Assembly: GCF_019343495.1 (NCBI RefSeq)
Contig: NZ_CP072549.1
Coordinates: forward strand, 1,736,001 to 1,800,000
Length of the DNA stretch: 64,000 bases
Direction: 5' to 3'
Source: Acinetobacter lwoffii
GTDB lineage: Bacteria; Pseudomonadota; Gammaproteobacteria; Pseudomonadales; Moraxellaceae
The stretch's first letter is position 1. Each line of letters starts with the position of its first letter. The translations under genes and the position numbers were made by a program. The notes beneath the pieces are model-generated. The model was not told the origin of the DNA and searched no databases. It was given only the letters and a program-made list of their open reading frames with translations. Positions 26,395 to 37,169 of the stretch are shown in pieces.

Positions 26395-27753
26395 TTATCC
26401 CTTAGGATGAGCAGTCGTTTTTCTCATTAACGTTTGATTATCGTATTGGTGCGAAGTGAGGTGTGATTGCAGCTGAGCCATAAAGTCCATCACCACTACC
26501 ACAACAATCAGCAAAGAGGTACCACCCAAATAGAATGGAATACCAAATGAACTTTGCAATACCATCGGCATCAAACAAATGACTGCGATGTAAATCGCGC
26601 CAATAAAGGTCAAACGATTGAGAATATGATCTAAGTAACGAGCAGTTTGCTCACCTGGACGTATACCAGGCACGTAAGCTCCGCTGCGTTTCAAGTTCTC
26701 TGACACTTCTTTAGGACTAAATACCAGTGCTGTATAGAAGTAACAGAAAAAGATAATTAACGCACCAAAGAGCACCAAATACAACGGCTGACCAGGCGAC
26801 AATACCAATGCGACATCTTGCAGGCTACGCTTAATAAATCCAGCATTTGGATCTGCACTACCCACCCACTGACCTAAGCTCGCAGGGAACAAAAGCAATG
26901 AGCTGGCAAAAATTGCCGGAATCACACCCGCCATATTAATTTTTAATGGCAAATGTGTCTGCTGTGCAGTAAATACACGACGACCTTGTTGTTTTTGAGC
27001 ATAGTTTACCGGAATACGACGCTGCGCTTTCTCAATAAACACGATCGCTGCCAAAACACCCAAAGATAACAAACCAAAAATTACCAAGCCAATCAGGCTG
27101 GTCTGGCCATTATCTACAGAGGAGAAAGATTGCATAATCAGATTAGGCAATCCGGCAACAATACCCGCGAAGATGATCATGGAAATACCATTTCCCACCC
27201 CACGCTCGGTAATCTGTTCACCCAACCACATCAAGAACATGGTCCCCGCAACCAGTGAGGTTACTGCAGGAACATAAAAAGCCAAACCAGTATTCAGGGT
27301 AATCCCCTGACTGATCAGGCCTGCACACATACCTATCGCCTGTACCAGCGCTAAGAATAATGTACCTTGTCGTGTGTATTGATTAATTTTACGTTTGCCT
27401 TGCTCGCCTTCTTTCTTTAAAGCTTCCAGCGAAGGAACCACAGTTGACATCAACTGCACGATAATCGACGCAGAGATGTATGGCATGATCCCGAGAGCAA
27501 GAATAGACATTCGTTCTAATGCACCACCAGAAAACATGTTAAACAAACCAAGGATGGTACCTTGGTTTGCATTAAACAAGTTTTCTAACGCAGCATTATT
27601 GATGCCTGGTACTGGAATATGCGCTCCTAGTCGAAACACCAACAACGCACCAATGAGAAACATCATTCGACGAATAATTTCACGGTATTTCACATGAAAT
27701 GGTTGGCCTTTCATCATGTTGACATGACCTGAAGAACTAGGAGTCATAGACAC
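26395..27753 (-). CDS. secY: Protein translocase subunit SecY
   Basis: A 452-residue ten-helix channel of the Sec translocon. Helix 1 begins near [25 protein letters not shown], the plug region is [26 protein letters not shown], and the cytoplasmic loops used by SecA/ribosomes include [15 protein letters not shown]. It is within the spc part of the cluster between rplO and rpmJ, as in most proteobacteria. The first ATG (27753) or the ATG two codons later (27747) could start translation. Confidence 0.99.
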   Translation of the reverse strand: MSMTPSSSGHVNMMKGQPFHVKYREIIRRMMFLIGALLVFRLGAHIPVPGINNAALENLFNANQGTILGLFNMFSGGALERMSILALGIMPYISASIIVQLMSTVVPSLEALKKEGEQGKRKINQYTRQGTLFLALVQAIGMCAGLISQGITLNTGLAFYVPAVTSLVAGTMFLMWLGEQITERGVGNGISMIIFAGIVAGLPNLIMQSFSSVDNGQTSLIGLVIFGLLSLGVLAAIVFIEKAQRRIPVNYAQKQQGRRVFTAQQTHLPLKINMAGVIPAIFASSLLLFPASLGQWVGSADPNAGFIKRSLQDVALVLSPGQPLYLVLFGALIIFFCYFYTALVFSPKEVSENLKRSGAYVPGIRPGEQTARYLDHILNRLTFIGAIYIAVICLMPMVLQSSFGIPFYLGGTSLLIVVVVVMDFMAQLQSHLTSHQYDNQTLMRKTTAHPKG

Positions 27754-27759
27754 TGGGGA

Positions 27760-28200
27760 TTACTCCTCGACTTTGCCGCCAGCAGCTTCAACAGCAGCTT
27801 TAGCGCCTTTAGTCAATGCAACACCTTGAACAGTGAATGCACGAGTAATTTCACCAGAAAGTACGATACGAGCACGGATCATGTCTTTACGTACAACGTT
27901 CGCAGCTTTTAAAGTTTCAAGAGACACGATGTCACCTTCAACTTTAGCAAGCTCAGATAAACGTACTTCAGCAGTTTTCAAAGCCAATTGGCTAGTGAAG
28001 CCGAATTTAGGCAAACGACGATAAAGTGCTGTTTGACCGCCTTCGAAACCTGGACGAGTACCACCGCTCTTACGTGAGTTTTGACCTTTGACACCACGGC
28101 CACCGGTCTTACCAACGCCAGAACCGATACCACGGCCTAAACGAAGGTTGTCACGTTTAGCACCTTCTGCAGGTGCAATTGTATTTAAACGCAGAGTCAT
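27760..28200 (-). CDS. rplO: 50S ribosomal protein L15
   Basis: A 146-residue protein with the Gly/Arg-rich N-terminal extension [20 protein letters not shown] and the globular domain [22 protein letters not shown]; a late-assembly 50S protein. It is 6 bp from secY and 3 bp from rpmD, giving tight translational coupling. Confidence 0.99.
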   Translation of the reverse strand: MTLRLNTIAPAEGAKRDNLRLGRGIGSGVGKTGGRGVKGQNSRKSGGTRPGFEGGQTALYRRLPKFGFTSQLALKTAEVRLSELAKVEGDIVSLETLKAANVVRKDMIRARIVLSGEITRAFTVQGVALTKGAKAAVEAAGGKVEE

Positions 28201-28203
28201 GGC

Positions 28204-28380
28204 TTATTCCTCTACACTAACCATATAGTAGACTTGGTTGATCATACCACGGTTAGAAGGTGTGTCTAACACTTCTACAGTATGACCAATACGACGCAGA
28301 CCTAAACCTTGCAGGCTAAGCTTGTGATTTTTCAAGCGGTGCGATGCAGATTTAGTCTGGGTAACTTTAATCGTTTTCAT
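28204..28380 (-). CDS. rpmD: 50S ribosomal protein L30
   Basis: A 58-residue protein that starts [20 protein letters not shown], with the family core [19 protein letters not shown] and the end VYYMVSVEE. It occupies the gap between rpsE and rplO, the normal spc order. Too short for the usual ORF cutoffs. Confidence 0.97.
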   Translation of the reverse strand: MKTIKVTQTKSASHRLKNHKLSLQGLGLRRIGHTVEVLDTPSNRGMINQVYYMVSVEE

Positions 28381-28386
28381 GATTGA

Positions 28387-28884
28387 TTACCCTTGAATTT
28401 GTTCTACTGAAAGACCACGTTTCGCAGCAACCTTTTCAGGAGTAGTCATATCACGCAAACCATTGAAAGTTGCGTTTACTACGTTAGCAGCGTTAGTAGA
28501 ACCACGGCATTTAGTCAACACGTTACGTACGCCTACAGCTTCTAGAACTGCACGCATAGCGCCACCAGCAATTACACCTGTACCTTCAGAGGCAGGTTGC
28601 ATGAATACGCGGCTAGCGCCGTGACGTGCATGAATTGGGTGCTGTAACGTACCATCAACAAGGTCAACAGTAATCATATTGCGACGAGCAGCTTCAAGTG
28701 CTTTAGAGATAGCAGCTGGAACTTCACGTGCTTTACCACGACCAAAACCTACGCGACCATTACCATCACCCACAACAGTTAATGCTGTGAAAGAGAAGAT
28801 ACGACCACCCTTAACAACTTTGGCTACACGATCAACGGCAACCAGCTTTTCAACAAGACCTTCGTTTTGTTCAACTTTAGCCAT
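28387..28884 (-). CDS. rpsE: 30S ribosomal protein S5
   Basis: A 165-residue protein with the double-stranded RNA-binding N half ([20 protein letters not shown]) and the [20 protein letters not shown] loop where ram/spectinomycin-resistance mutations map. S5 helps decoding accuracy with S4. Spacing to rplR is 2 bp. Confidence 0.99.
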   Translation of the reverse strand: MAKVEQNEGLVEKLVAVDRVAKVVKGGRIFSFTALTVVGDGNGRVGFGRGKAREVPAAISKALEAARRNMITVDLVDGTLQHPIHARHGASRVFMQPASEGTGVIAGGAMRAVLEAVGVRNVLTKCRGSTNAANVVNATFNGLRDMTTPEKVAAKRGLSVEQIQG

Positions 28885-28886
28885 GA

Positions 28887-29237
28887 TTAGAACTCCAAGC
28901 CGTTTTCACGAGCAGCATCAGCCAAGGCTTTGATACGACCATGATATTTAAAACCAGAACGGTCAAATGCAACTTTAGTAACACCAGCTGCTTTAGCGCG
29001 TTCTGCGATTAAAGCACCTACTTTTTGAGCTGCTTCAACGTTACCAGTTGTACCCGCACGTAGAGTAGCGTCTAAAGTAGAAGCTTGCGCTAATACTTTG
29101 CCACCATCTGCAGAGATAACTTGAGCATAGATGTGACGCGGAGTGCGGTTTACACACAAACGAGTCGCACCCAATGCACGGATGTGCAAGCGTGTGCTTT
29201 TCGCACGACGCAAACGGGATTGTTTCTTTTCGTTCAT
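28887..29237 (-). CDS. rplR: 50S ribosomal protein L18
   Basis: A 116-residue 5S rRNA-binding protein: the N terminus is Lys/Arg-rich ([20 protein letters not shown]), then [16 protein letters not shown] and the C-terminal [20 protein letters not shown]. It works with L5 and L25 in the central protuberance. Confidence 0.99.
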   Translation of the reverse strand: MNEKKQSRLRRAKSTRLHIRALGATRLCVNRTPRHIYAQVISADGGKVLAQASTLDATLRAGTTGNVEAAQKVGALIAERAKAAGVTKVAFDRSGFKYHGRIKALADAARENGLEF

Positions 29238-29251
29238 AAGAACCTCGCGCC

Positions 29252-29785
29252 TTATTTCTTCTTAGCTTCTTTACGAAGTACAACTTCGTCAGAATAACGA
29301 ACACCTTTGCCTTTATATGGCTCTGGTGGACGGTAACCACGGATATCTGCAGCAACCTGTCCTAAAGCTGCTTTATCAGCAGATTTAAGAATGATTTCAG
29401 TTGCAGTTGGAGTTTCAGCAGTTACACCTGCAGGAAGTGCATAATCGATCGGGTGAGAGAAACCAAGGTTAAGATGAACAACGTCACCTTTAACCGCAGC
29501 TTTATAACCAACACCGATAAGCTGTAACTTACGTTCGAAACCTTCGCTAACACCTTTTACAAGGTTGTTAAGCACAGCGCGAGCAGTACCAGCTTGCATC
29601 CAAGCGTCTTTTGACTCTTGTACTGGAGCAATAGCTAGAATACCGTCTTCCTGTTTAAGCTCGACCAGCGCATGCAGGTTGAAAGACAATGTACCTTTAG
29701 TGCCTTTCACTTCGACCTGCCGGCCGTTCTGAGTAACTGTTACACCGTTAGGTACAGTTACTGGGGCTTTAGCCACACGAGACAT
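29252..29785 (-). CDS. rplF: 50S ribosomal protein L6
   Basis: A 177-residue protein made of two L6 repeats: [20 protein letters not shown] begins the first, and the second ends with the family motif [19 protein letters not shown]. It binds near the sarcin-ricin loop at the factor-binding site. It is 13 bp downstream of rpsH. Confidence 0.99.
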   Translation of the reverse strand: MSRVAKAPVTVPNGVTVTQNGRQVEVKGTKGTLSFNLHALVELKQEDGILAIAPVQESKDAWMQAGTARAVLNNLVKGVSEGFERKLQLIGVGYKAAVKGDVVHLNLGFSHPIDYALPAGVTAETPTATEIILKSADKAALGQVAADIRGYRPPEPYKGKGVRYSDEVVLRKEAKKK

Positions 29786-29798
29786 GAGGAATCACCTA

Positions 29799-30194
29799 TT
29801 AAGAAACAAAAGCAATAACTTCACCACCAACGCCTGCAGCACGTGCAGCGCGATCAGTCATGATGCCTTTGCTTGTAGAAACAATTGCAATACCTAAACC
29901 TTGCTTAACGCTAGGAAGTGCATCTTTACCGCGATACTGACGTAGACCTGGACGGCTTACGCGTTTCACAGTTTCGATAACTGGTTTGCCTTCGAAATAC
30001 TTTAAAGTCAAAGTAAGAGTTGGTTTGCCTTCAGCATCCGCAACTTCTACGTTTGAAATATAACCTTCTTGTTGAAGTAAGTTAGCAATTGCTACTTTCA
30101 ACTTAGAATTAGGCATAGAAACAGTTTGTTTCTTTGCCATTTGTGCGTTACGAACACGTGTTAGCATGTCGGCAACGGTATCTTGCATACTCAT
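29799..30194 (-). CDS. rpsH: 30S ribosomal protein S8
   Basis: A 131-residue protein starting [20 protein letters not shown] and ending with the 16S-binding motif [20 protein letters not shown]. In E. coli S8 represses the spc operon by binding the rplE mRNA; I could not identify a matching helix near rplE by eye. Confidence 0.99.
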   Translation of the reverse strand: MSMQDTVADMLTRVRNAQMAKKQTVSMPNSKLKVAIANLLQQEGYISNVEVADAEGKPTLTLTLKYFEGKPVIETVKRVSRPGLRQYRGKDALPSVKQGLGIAIVSTSKGIMTDRAARAAGVGGEVIAFVS

Positions 30195-30206
30195 CTATAG
30201 TGCTCC

Positions 30207-30512
30207 TTACCAGCTTGCCTTAACAACGCCAGGTACATCACCTTGCATTACTGTTTCACGTAATTTGTTACGGCTTAAACCGAACTTACGGAAGTAACCA
30301 TGAGGACGACCAGTTAAACCACAACGGTTACGTAGACGTACTGGAGATGCATTACGTGGTAATGCTTGTAATTTCATCATCGCTTCGAAACGTTCTTCGT
30401 CTGATGCATTTACGTTTGCAATAACAGCTTTTAATTCAGCACGTTTTGCAGCGTATTTAGCAACAGTAGCTTCGCGTTTCAATTCGCGATTAATCATACC
30501 TTTCTTAGCCAT
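30207..30512 (-). CDS. rpsN: 30S ribosomal protein S14 (zinc-independent form)
   Basis: A 101-residue long-form S14 ([20 protein letters not shown], then [20 protein letters not shown]). The CxxC zinc knuckles of the short form are absent, so it does not need zinc. It lies between rplE and rpsH as expected. Confidence 0.99.
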   Translation of the reverse strand: MAKKGMINRELKREATVAKYAAKRAELKAVIANVNASDEERFEAMMKLQALPRNASPVRLRNRCGLTGRPHGYFRKFGLSRNKLRETVMQGDVPGVVKASW

Positions 30513-30521
30513 ATCGACCTC

Positions 30522-31058
30522 TTATTTGAACGGGAAGCCGAATGCACGCATAAGCGCACGGCCTTCGTCATCGGTGCGAGCAGTCGTAGTAATGGTAATA
30601 TCCATACCACGAATACGATCAATCTTGTCAAAATCGATTTCAGGGAACATGATTTGTTCCTTAAGACCCATTGAGTAGTTACCACGACCGTCGAATGATT
30701 TCGCAGAGAAACCACGGAAGTCACGGATACGAGGGATCGCAATCGAGATCAAACGGTCCAAGAATTCGTACATACGTTCGCCGCGTAAAGTAACTTTACA
30801 ACCGATCGGCCAACCATCACGGATTTTAAAACCAGCGATTGATTTACGAGCTAACGTAAGTACTGGTTTTTGACCAGCGATAGCTTGCATATCTGAAAGA
30901 GCACCATCAAGGAGTTTTTTGTCAGCAGCAGCTGCGCCAACACCCATGTTGATCGTGATTTTAGTGATGCGAGGAATCTCCATCACATTCTTAACGCCCA
31001 ATACTTCTTGTAATTGAGCTTTAAGTTCGTCGTTGTAACGTGTTTTAAGTCTGGCCAT
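30522..31058 (-). CDS. rplE: 50S ribosomal protein L5
   Basis: A 178-residue 5S rRNA-binding protein contacting P-site tRNA: starts [20 protein letters not shown], with the core [20 protein letters not shown] and [20 protein letters not shown]. It is 16 bp after rplX. Confidence 0.99.
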   Translation of the reverse strand: MARLKTRYNDELKAQLQEVLGVKNVMEIPRITKITINMGVGAAAADKKLLDGALSDMQAIAGQKPVLTLARKSIAGFKIRDGWPIGCKVTLRGERMYEFLDRLISIAIPRIRDFRGFSAKSFDGRGNYSMGLKEQIMFPEIDFDKIDRIRGMDITITTTARTDDEGRALMRAFGFPFK

Positions 31059-31074
31059 GGCCTATATCAACCTA

Positions 31075-31392
31075 TTACTTCGCTACCGCCACTGATTCAC
31101 CATTTGATTTGAATACGCGAGTTTTCACGCCATCAATCACTTGGTAACCAACACGGTCAGCCTTTTGGGTTGTAGCATTAAAAACTGCCACGTTTGAAAT
31201 ATGAAGCGAAGCTTCCTGAGTTACAACGCTACCTTCAGCGCCTGTAGCACGGTTCGGCTTCTGATGCTTCTTCACCAAGTTAAGGCCTTCAACCTTAACA
31301 CGGTCATTAGAAACAGACAGAACAGTACCCTGTTTGCCTTTTTCTTTACCTGCGATCACAATTACTTGATCGCCTTTTTTAATCTTAGCCAT
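31075..31392 (-). CDS. rplX: 50S ribosomal protein L24
   Basis: A 105-residue assembly-initiator protein with the KOW motif near the start (KKGDQVIVIAGKEKGKQGTV) and VKVEGLNLVKKHQKPN. It binds the 5' end of 23S rRNA and sits 9 bp after rplN. Confidence 0.99.
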   Translation of the reverse strand: MAKIKKGDQVIVIAGKEKGKQGTVLSVSNDRVKVEGLNLVKKHQKPNRATGAEGSVVTQEASLHISNVAVFNATTQKADRVGYQVIDGVKTRVFKSNGESVAVAK

Positions 31393-31401
31393 GATCGCCT
31401 C

Positions 31402-31770
31402 TTATAGAACTTCAGGAGCCAATGAAATAATTTTCATGAACTGTTCAGTACGAAGTTCACGAGTCACTGGTCCGAAAATACGAGTTGCAATCGGCGCTTT
31501 GTTGTTGTTCAAAATAACAGCAGCGTTATCGTCGAAACGAATCACTGAACCGTCTGCACGACGGATACCGAATTTTGTACGAACCACAACCGCATTCATC
31601 ACGTCACCTTTTTTAACACGTGCGCGTGGAATTGCTTCTTTTACAGTAACTTTAATAATGTCGCCAACAGAAGCATAACGACGATGCGAGCCACCAAGTA
31701 CTTTAATACATTGTACGCGGCGTGCACCACTGTTGTCTGCTACGTCGAGCATAGTTTCGGTCTGAATCAT
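31402..31770 (-). CDS. rplN: 50S ribosomal protein L14
   Basis: A 122-residue protein starting [20 protein letters not shown], with [19 protein letters not shown] and ending [14 protein letters not shown]. It forms an intersubunit bridge. It is the first gene of the spc operon in E. coli; here a 91-bp spacer with a hairpin separates it from rpsQ, consistent with a transcription or processing boundary. Confidence 0.99.
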   Translation of the reverse strand: MIQTETMLDVADNSGARRVQCIKVLGGSHRRYASVGDIIKVTVKEAIPRARVKKGDVMNAVVVRTKFGIRRADGSVIRFDDNAAVILNNNKAPIATRIFGPVTRELRTEQFMKIISLAPEVL

Positions 31771-31796
31771 TGCCCTACTCCAAAACCGAGCAACAC

Positions 31797-31840
31797 CGGT
31801 CGAAATTTCGAAAGGCTCAAAGAGTACTCGAAATTGACCG
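31797..31840 (-). promoter_or_regulatory. Hairpin in the rpsQ-rplN spacer
   Basis: CGGTCGAAATTTCGA (31797-31811) pairs with TCGAAATTGACCG (31828-31840) as 13 bp with a 2-nt bulge and a 16-nt loop. It is placed where the S10 and spc operons meet. No T-run follows, so a processing or regulatory role is more likely than termination. Confidence 0.5.
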
Positions 31841-31861
31841 ATGATGCAACAAGAACGTTAA

Positions 31862-32119
31862 TTACTCAGCAGCTGCTTCAACAACTTCAACTAAAGTCCA
31901 AGACTTAGTTTTAGAAATTGGGCGGCTTTCTTTAATGGTTACAACATCACCAGCTTTCGCTGTGTTGTTCTCATCATGAGCATGTAATTTTGTTGAACGG
32001 CGGATTAATTTGCCATACAACGGGTGTTGAACTTGGCGTTCAATAAGAACAACGATAGATTTATCCATCTTGTCGCTTACAACTTTGCCAGTTAACGTGC
32101 GGACTGTTTTATCACTCAT
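31862..32119 (-). CDS. rpsQ: 30S ribosomal protein S17
   Basis: An 85-residue OB-fold 16S rRNA-binding protein: [39 protein letters not shown] and the end [20 protein letters not shown]. Its ATG overlaps the rpmC stop by 4 bp. Confidence 0.99.
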   Translation of the reverse strand: MSDKTVRTLTGKVVSDKMDKSIVVLIERQVQHPLYGKLIRRSTKLHAHDENNTAKAGDVVTIKESRPISKTKSWTLVEVVEAAAE

Positions 32120-32313
32120 TGTCCGTTCCCCTGTTTTTCGGTAAGGAGGGTCTTAATACGAGCAATAGTCTGACGAGTAAGTGCAACTTCATGCGATTTA
32201 CCCAATTGACCAGTTGCTTTCGCCATACGAAGACGGAATTGGTTAAGCTGTTGCTCATCAAGCAAAGCTGTCAACTCTTCTACCGACTTTTCACGTAGAT
32301 CTTTAGTTTTCAT
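32116..32313 (-). CDS. rpmC: 50S ribosomal protein L29
   Basis: A 65-residue two-helix protein ([20 protein letters not shown], then [20 protein letters not shown]) at the tunnel exit next to L23. It overlaps rplP by one base (TAATG) and rpsQ by four. Confidence 0.99.
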   Translation of the reverse strand: MKTKDLREKSVEELTALLDEQQLNQFRLRMAKATGQLGKSHEVALTRQTIARIKTLLTEKQGNGQ

Positions 32314-32726
32314 TACATTACCGTCCGAGTCACGATAGCGGTTTTAAACGGAAGCTTAGCTGCTGCAAGCGTAAACGCTTCGCGAGCCAATTCTTCGTTA
32401 ACACCATCAATTTCGTACAAGACTTTACCTGGTTTGATTTGGCAAACCCAATATTCCACAGAACCTTTACCTTTACCCATACGCACTTCAAGAGGCTTAG
32501 AAGTAATCGGCTTGTCCGGGAATACACGGATAAAGATCTTACCACCACGCTTAATACGACGGCTAATTGTACGACGCGCTGCTTCAATTTGACGCGCAGT
32601 CATTTGACCACGTTCAACTGATTTAAGTGCAATAGTACCGAAAGATACTGTGCTACCGCGGTGTGCTAGACCAGTGTTACGGCCTTTCTGCACTTTACGG
32701 AATTTAGTACGCTTAGGTTGCAACAT
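32313..32726 (-). CDS. rplP: 50S ribosomal protein L16
   Basis: A 137-residue protein: [20 protein letters not shown], the conserved [20 protein letters not shown] and [21 protein letters not shown]. It contacts A-site tRNA and is needed for peptidyl transfer. It is 3 bp after rpsC. Confidence 0.99.
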   Translation of the reverse strand: MLQPKRTKFRKVQKGRNTGLAHRGSTVSFGTIALKSVERGQMTARQIEAARRTISRRIKRGGKIFIRVFPDKPITSKPLEVRMGKGKGSVEYWVCQIKPGKVLYEIDGVNEELAREAFTLAAAKLPFKTAIVTRTVM

Positions 32727-32729
32727 GGA

Positions 32730-33482
32730 TTATTCTCCTTTTTCAGCAGAACGATCATTGCGACGACCACGACGCTCTTGACCTTCACCACGACCACGAC
32801 CGCGTTTAGCTGGACGCTCTTCTGCTGGAGCTGGGTTCATGACTTGTTTCATGCCGCCCAAGATCTCACCACGGAAGATCCAAACTTTAACACCGATCGT
32901 ACCGTAAGTAGTCTCAGCACGCATAGTCGCATAGTCGATATCTGCACGAAGCGTATGTAGAGGTACACGACCTTCACGATACCACTCAGTACGAGCAATC
33001 TCAGCACCACCTAAACGGCCTGAAACTTCTACTTTGATACCTTTAGCACCAGCACGCATTGTGTTTTGTACCGCACGCTTCATAGCACGACGGAACATTA
33101 CACGTTTCTCTAATTGAGAAGCGATCGCTTCAGCAACTAGACGCGCGTCTAAGTCTGGACGATCAATTTCATTGATACTTACTTGCGCAGGAACACCCAT
33201 GATAGATGTCAATTCGCGTTGTAGTTTCTCAATATCTTCGCCTTTTTTACCGATTACGATACCTGGACGAGCAGTGCTAATAGTTACTTTAGCAGCGCCT
33301 GTAGGGCGTTCGATAAGAATGTTGCTGATCATCGCGTTTTTAAGTTTTTTGATCAAAAACTCACGAACTTGAAGATCTTTAAGCAAGTATTCAGCGTATT
33401 GTTTCGGATTCGCATACCAGTTAGCGTTATGACGTTTCACAACACCTAGGCGGATACCGATTGGATGAACCTTCTGACCCAT
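32730..33482 (-). CDS. rpsC: 30S ribosomal protein S3
   Basis: A 250-residue protein with an N-terminal type II KH domain (~40-107, including [18 protein letters not shown]) and the C-terminal S3 domain ending near [12 protein letters not shown]. The last ~35 residues are an Arg/Gly/Glu-rich tail ([20 protein letters not shown]), somewhat longer than in E. coli (233 residues). S3 forms part of the mRNA entry helicase. Confidence 0.99.
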   Translation of the reverse strand: MGQKVHPIGIRLGVVKRHNANWYANPKQYAEYLLKDLQVREFLIKKLKNAMISNILIERPTGAAKVTISTARPGIVIGKKGEDIEKLQRELTSIMGVPAQVSINEIDRPDLDARLVAEAIASQLEKRVMFRRAMKRAVQNTMRAGAKGIKVEVSGRLGGAEIARTEWYREGRVPLHTLRADIDYATMRAETTYGTIGVKVWIFRGEILGGMKQVMNPAPAEERPAKRGRGRGEGQERRGRRNDRSAEKGE

Positions 33483-33483
33483 A

Positions 33484-33816
33484 TCAAACCCCTACCTTAA
33501 CGGTGATGTGACAAGTACGCTTAGTAATACGATCTGCACGGCCTTTAGCACGTGGCATAATACGTTTCAGGCTCATGCCTTCATCAACGTAGATCGTAGA
33601 AACTTTAAGGTCGTCTACATCTAAACTGTTATTGTGTTCAGCATTTGCAATCGCAGATTCCAACGCTTTCTTAACTAGAACTGCAGCTTTTTTGTTGCTG
33701 AAGTTAAGGATGTTAAGAGCGTGCGCAACAGATTTGCCGCGGATAAGATCTGCAACCAAACGAGCTTTTTGTGCCGAGATAGCGGCACCGCGTAATTTAG
33801 CAGTTACTTCCATCAT
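33484..33816 (-). CDS. rplV: 50S ribosomal protein L22
   Basis: A 110-residue protein starting [20 protein letters not shown] and containing the tunnel-lining hairpin tip [19 protein letters not shown]. An ATG at 33825, overlapping the rpsS stop, would add MGA; the start at 33816 gives the usual Acinetobacter N terminus. L22 and L4 line the narrow part of the exit tunnel. Confidence 0.97.
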
Positions 33817-33824
33817 AGCACCCA

Positions 33825-34100
33825 TTAACGTTTAGATTTCTTGTCAACACCGTGACCGCGATAGGTACGAGTTGGTGCAAATTCACCAAGCTTGTGACCA
33901 ACCATGTGCTCAGAAACGATCACAGGAACGTGGTTACGGCCATTGTGTACAGAAATTGTTAAACCAACAAAATCCGGGAGGATCATCGAACGACGCGACC
34001 AAGTTTTGATCGGCTTACGGTTATTAGCCGCGATAGCCGCTTCAACCTTAGCGAACAAGTGCGCATCGACGAATGGGCCTTTTTTCAGAGAACGAGGCAT
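33825..34100 (-). CDS. rpsS: 30S ribosomal protein S19
   Basis: A 91-residue protein: [40 protein letters not shown], and [17 protein letters not shown]. It lies in the 30S head with S13. It is 19 bp after rplB. Confidence 0.99.
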   Translation of the reverse strand: MPRSLKKGPFVDAHLFAKVEAAIAANNRKPIKTWSRRSMILPDFVGLTISVHNGRNHVPVIVSEHMVGHKLGEFAPTRTYRGHGVDKKSKR

Positions 34101-34119
34101 TGTCAGATTCCTTTACTTG

Positions 34120-34944
34120 TTACTTAACGCGACGGTCGCGAATAATCATCTTAGTCGTACGCTTATTGGTACGTGTCTTGTACCCTTTAGCTTTTTGACC
34201 CCATGGGCTTACAGGTTGAATACCTTTGTTACGCCCTTCACCACCACCATGTGGATGGTCAACTGGGTTCATCGCCATACCACGAACGGTAGGACGAACA
34301 CCACGCCAGCGTGATGCACCCGCTTTACCTAGTGAACGAAGGTTGCTTTCTGAGTTAGATACTTCACCTAACACAGCACGGCATTCAACGTGAATTTTAC
34401 GCATCTCGCCTGAACGCAGACGAACGATAGCGTAAGAACCGTCACGACCCAACAGCTGAACTGAAGTACCAGCTGAACGAGCTAACTGCGCGCCTTTACC
34501 GATTTTAAGTTCGATGTTGTGAAGAGTAGAACCGATAGGCATGTTGCGAAGCGGCAAGCAGTTACCTGGACGAATTGGAGCATCGTTACCAGACTGTACT
34601 TTATCGCCAGCGCGAAGGCCTTTAGGAGCGATGATATAACGACGCTCACCATCAGCATACAATACAAGTGCAATGTGTGCAGTACGGTTAGGATCGTATT
34701 CGATACGCTCTACAGTTGCAGGAATACCATCTTTGTTACGTTTAAAGTCAACTAGACGGTAGTGCTGCTTGTGACCGCCACCAACGTGACGAGTCGTGAT
34801 GTGACCGTTGTTATTACGGCCGCCAGTACGTTTTTTAGCTTCAACCAACGGAGAGTATGGTGCGCCTTTGTGAAGGTGATCGTGAACCACTTTCTCTACA
34901 AAGCGACGTCCTGGAGACGTTGGCTTACATTTTTGAATAGGCAT
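34120..34944 (-). CDS. rplB: 50S ribosomal protein L2
   Basis: A 274-residue protein with the core that binds 23S domain IV and the C-terminal motif [21 protein letters not shown] containing the His (HPHGGG) conserved near the peptidyl-transferase centre. N terminus [20 protein letters not shown]. Confidence 0.99.
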   Translation of the reverse strand: MPIQKCKPTSPGRRFVEKVVHDHLHKGAPYSPLVEAKKRTGGRNNNGHITTRHVGGGHKQHYRLVDFKRNKDGIPATVERIEYDPNRTAHIALVLYADGERRYIIAPKGLRAGDKVQSGNDAPIRPGNCLPLRNMPIGSTLHNIELKIGKGAQLARSAGTSVQLLGRDGSYAIVRLRSGEMRKIHVECRAVLGEVSNSESNLRSLGKAGASRWRGVRPTVRGMAMNPVDHPHGGGEGRNKGIQPVSPWGQKAKGYKTRTNKRTTKMIIRDRRVK

Positions 34945-34955
34945 AATTCTCGTCC

Positions 34956-35276
34956 TTATTCCGCTGTGCTTTCAGCGGTATCGCCCAAGTCAGCCATTTC
35001 AACATCTTGGCCAGCTTTCAGGGTGACGTATGCTTTTTTAACATCAGAACGACGTCCTAATGTTTTACCAAAGCGTTTAGACTTACCTTTAGTGATAGTC
35101 GTGTTAACTTTAACAACTTCCACACCAAAGAGTTGTTCCACTGCTTTTTTGATTTCAAGCTTGTTTGCATTTAATGCAACTTTAAACACTTGAACACCAG
35201 CAGTTTCACCTAAAACTTGTGCTTTTTCTGAGAATACAGGTCCTTGCAGGACTTGATAGATACGTTCGTTGTTCAT
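34956..35276 (-). CDS. rplW: 50S ribosomal protein L23
   Basis: A 106-residue protein: [40 protein letters not shown], then the tunnel loop [20 protein letters not shown]. It is the docking site for trigger factor and SRP. It overlaps rplD by 4 bp. Confidence 0.99.
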   Translation of the reverse strand: MNNERIYQVLQGPVFSEKAQVLGETAGVQVFKVALNANKLEIKKAVEQLFGVEVVKVNTTITKGKSKRFGKTLGRRSDVKKAYVTLKAGQDVEMADLGDTAESTAE

Positions 35277-35875
35277 CCGAGTTCTACCTCAATTTTCTTA
35301 GCAGCAGCTACAGACATAACAACTTTGTCGAACGCAATCAAGCTAACCGGATCGATTGCAGCAGCATCAACCACATCAACGTGTGGAATGTTGCGCGCAG
35401 CAAGATACAGGTTCTCATCAACAGCATCAGTAACGATCAATGCGCGAGTCGCATTCAAGTCGTTAAGTTTTGCAAGCAATTCTTTAGTTTTTGGAGCTGC
35501 AACAGCAAACTCTTCAACTAAAACTAGGCGATCTTGACGAACAAGTTCAGCTAGGATGCATTGCATAGCACCGCGGTACATTTTACGGTTTACTTTTTGA
35601 GACCAGTCTTGTGGACGAGCAGCAAAAGTTTTACCACCGCCAACCCAGATTGGGCTACGAATAGAACCAGCACGAGCGCGGCCAGTACCTTTTTGACGGA
35701 ATGGCTTGCGACCACCGCCAGAAACGTCTGCACGTGATTTCTGAGCTTTTGAACCTTGACGGCCACCAGCTAAATAAGCTGTAACCACTTGGTGAACAAG
35801 AGCTTCATTAAATTCACGACCGAACGCAACTTCTGATAATTCAACAGCAGAGCCGGAAACAGTATTTAAATTCAC
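35273..35875 (-). CDS. rplD: 50S ribosomal protein L4
   Basis: A 200-residue protein with the tunnel-reaching loop ([39 protein letters not shown]) and a globular Rossmann-like body. In E. coli L4 represses its own S10 operon through the rpsJ leader; the leader hairpin at 36933-36977 is a candidate site here. Confidence 0.99.
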   Translation of the reverse strand: MNLNTVSGSAVELSEVAFGREFNEALVHQVVTAYLAGGRQGSKAQKSRADVSGGGRKPFRQKGTGRARAGSIRSPIWVGGGKTFAARPQDWSQKVNRKMYRGAMQCILAELVRQDRLVLVEEFAVAAPKTKELLAKLNDLNATRALIVTDAVDENLYLAARNIPHVDVVDAAAIDPVSLIAFDKVVMSVAAAKKIEVELG

Positions 35876-35886
35876 GTTATTTCCCC

Positions 35887-36525
35887 TCAGGCCTTGATCG
35901 TAGGACGAACGATTACGTCGCCACCAGTAGCACCAGGAACCGCGCCTTTAACAACTAGAACTGAACGTTCTGTGTCGATAGCAACGATCTCAAGACCCTG
36001 TGTAGTTACGCGTTCAGCACCTAAATGGCCAGCCATTTTTTTGCCTTTGAATACGCGACCAGGAGTCTGGTTTTGACCAGTAGAACCTAAAACACGGTGA
36101 GAAACTGAGTTACCGTGAGTTGCATCTTGCGTACGGAAGTTCCAACGCTTAACACCACCTTGGAAACCTTTACCTTTAGATTGACCAGTTACGTCAACAA
36201 CTTGACCAACTTGGAACAATTCAACGGTAAGCGTACCACCAACTTCACGACCTTCAAGATCAGCTTCTGTAGCACGGAATTCTTGAACTAGACGACCAGC
36301 TGCAACACCCGCTTTCGCGAAGTGGCCTTTCTGAGCGTTAGTTACGCGAGATTCGCGACGTTCACCAGTAGTGATTTGAATCGCTTGATAACCATCAGTT
36401 TCAAGCGTTTTGATTTGAGTGATGCGGTTAGGATCAACCTCAATCACTGTAACAGGCACAGAAACACCAGCATCTGTAAAGATACGTGTCATACCGCACT
36501 TGCGACCGACTAAACCAATAGCCAT
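35887..36525 (-). CDS. rplC: 50S ribosomal protein L3
   Basis: A 212-residue protein beginning [20 protein letters not shown], with the long loop [20 protein letters not shown] reaching the peptidyl-transferase centre (its Gln is the PrmB methylation site in E. coli). An ATG two codons upstream (36531) is in frame; AGAGG fits either. Confidence 0.98.
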   Translation of the reverse strand: MAIGLVGRKCGMTRIFTDAGVSVPVTVIEVDPNRITQIKTLETDGYQAIQITTGERRESRVTNAQKGHFAKAGVAAGRLVQEFRATEADLEGREVGGTLTVELFQVGQVVDVTGQSKGKGFQGGVKRWNFRTQDATHGNSVSHRVLGSTGQNQTPGRVFKGKKMAGHLGAERVTTQGLEIVAIDTERSVLVVKGAVPGATGGDVIVRPTIKA

Positions 36526-36585
36526 GTGCATAAACCTCTAAAAAAGCGGCCTAATTAACTTAGAGTGTTAATTAACCCGAAAGCC

Positions 36586-36897
36586 TTAACCCAATGCGAT
36601 CTGAACATCAACACCAGCTGCAAGATCTAACTTCATCAATGCATCTACAGTTTTGTCTGTAGGTTGAACGATGTCGATCAAACGCTTGTAAGTACGGATT
36701 TCGTACTGGTCACGCGCGTCTTTGTTTACGTGTGGTGATGTTAAAACGTTAAAACGTTCAATGCGTGTTGGCATTGGAATTGGACCACACACTTGTGCGC
36801 CAGTACGTTTTGCGGTTTCTACGATTTCTTGAGCTGATTGATCAATCAGGCGATGATCAAAAGACTTAAGACGGATACGAATTCTCTGGTTAGACAT
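36586..36897 (-). CDS. rpsJ: 30S ribosomal protein S10 (NusE)
   Basis: A 103-residue protein, [41 protein letters not shown]10 is in the 30S head and, as NusE, in NusB antitermination complexes. ATG 36897 gives the universal N terminus; an upstream in-frame start (36933) falls inside the leader hairpin and is rejected. It is the first gene of the ribosomal cluster. Confidence 0.99.
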
Positions 36898-36932
36898 ACC
36901 AGTAAACTCCAAGCCAAATATATAAAGAATCA

Positions 36933-36977
36933 CTCTTGACGCATCTCACCCCACTTTATATGGGCAAGTGTCAAGAG
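36933..36977 (-). promoter_or_regulatory. S10 leader hairpin (candidate L4-responsive element)
   Basis: On the minus strand CTCTTGAC and GTCAAGAG form a perfect 8-bp stem enclosing a further CACTT/AAGTG helix, 36-80 nt upstream of rpsJ. It lies within the ~170-nt leader defined by the promoter at 37075-37103. Confidence 0.55.
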
Positions 36978-37074
36978 CAGTGAAATATCACTAAGGTCAT
37001 GATCGATGCCACGACTGTAACGATAGTTAACTACTTTATTCGCAGTTAACCCCCTTCCTATTGAAGGGTCGCTT

Positions 37075-37103
37075 ATTATAGCCATTGTTTAATGCATAAG
37101 CAA
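37075..37103 (-). promoter_or_regulatory. S10 operon promoter
   Basis: On the minus strand TTGCTT (-35), a 17-nt spacer and a perfect TATAAT (-10). Transcription would start near 37068, giving a ~170-nt leader before rpsJ, similar to the E. coli S10 leader length. Confidence 0.7.
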
Positions 37104-37169
37104 ATCTCTTTTATGGTTTTATCCAAGTTTTCAATTTATGACTTAAAACAATAGTTTATTGTTTAAATA

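Noticed and set aside
34762..35193. 143-codon plus-strand ORF opposite rplB/rplW
   Set aside because: It spans the junction of two conserved ribosomal genes on the other strand; long open antisense frames are common opposite highly biased codons.
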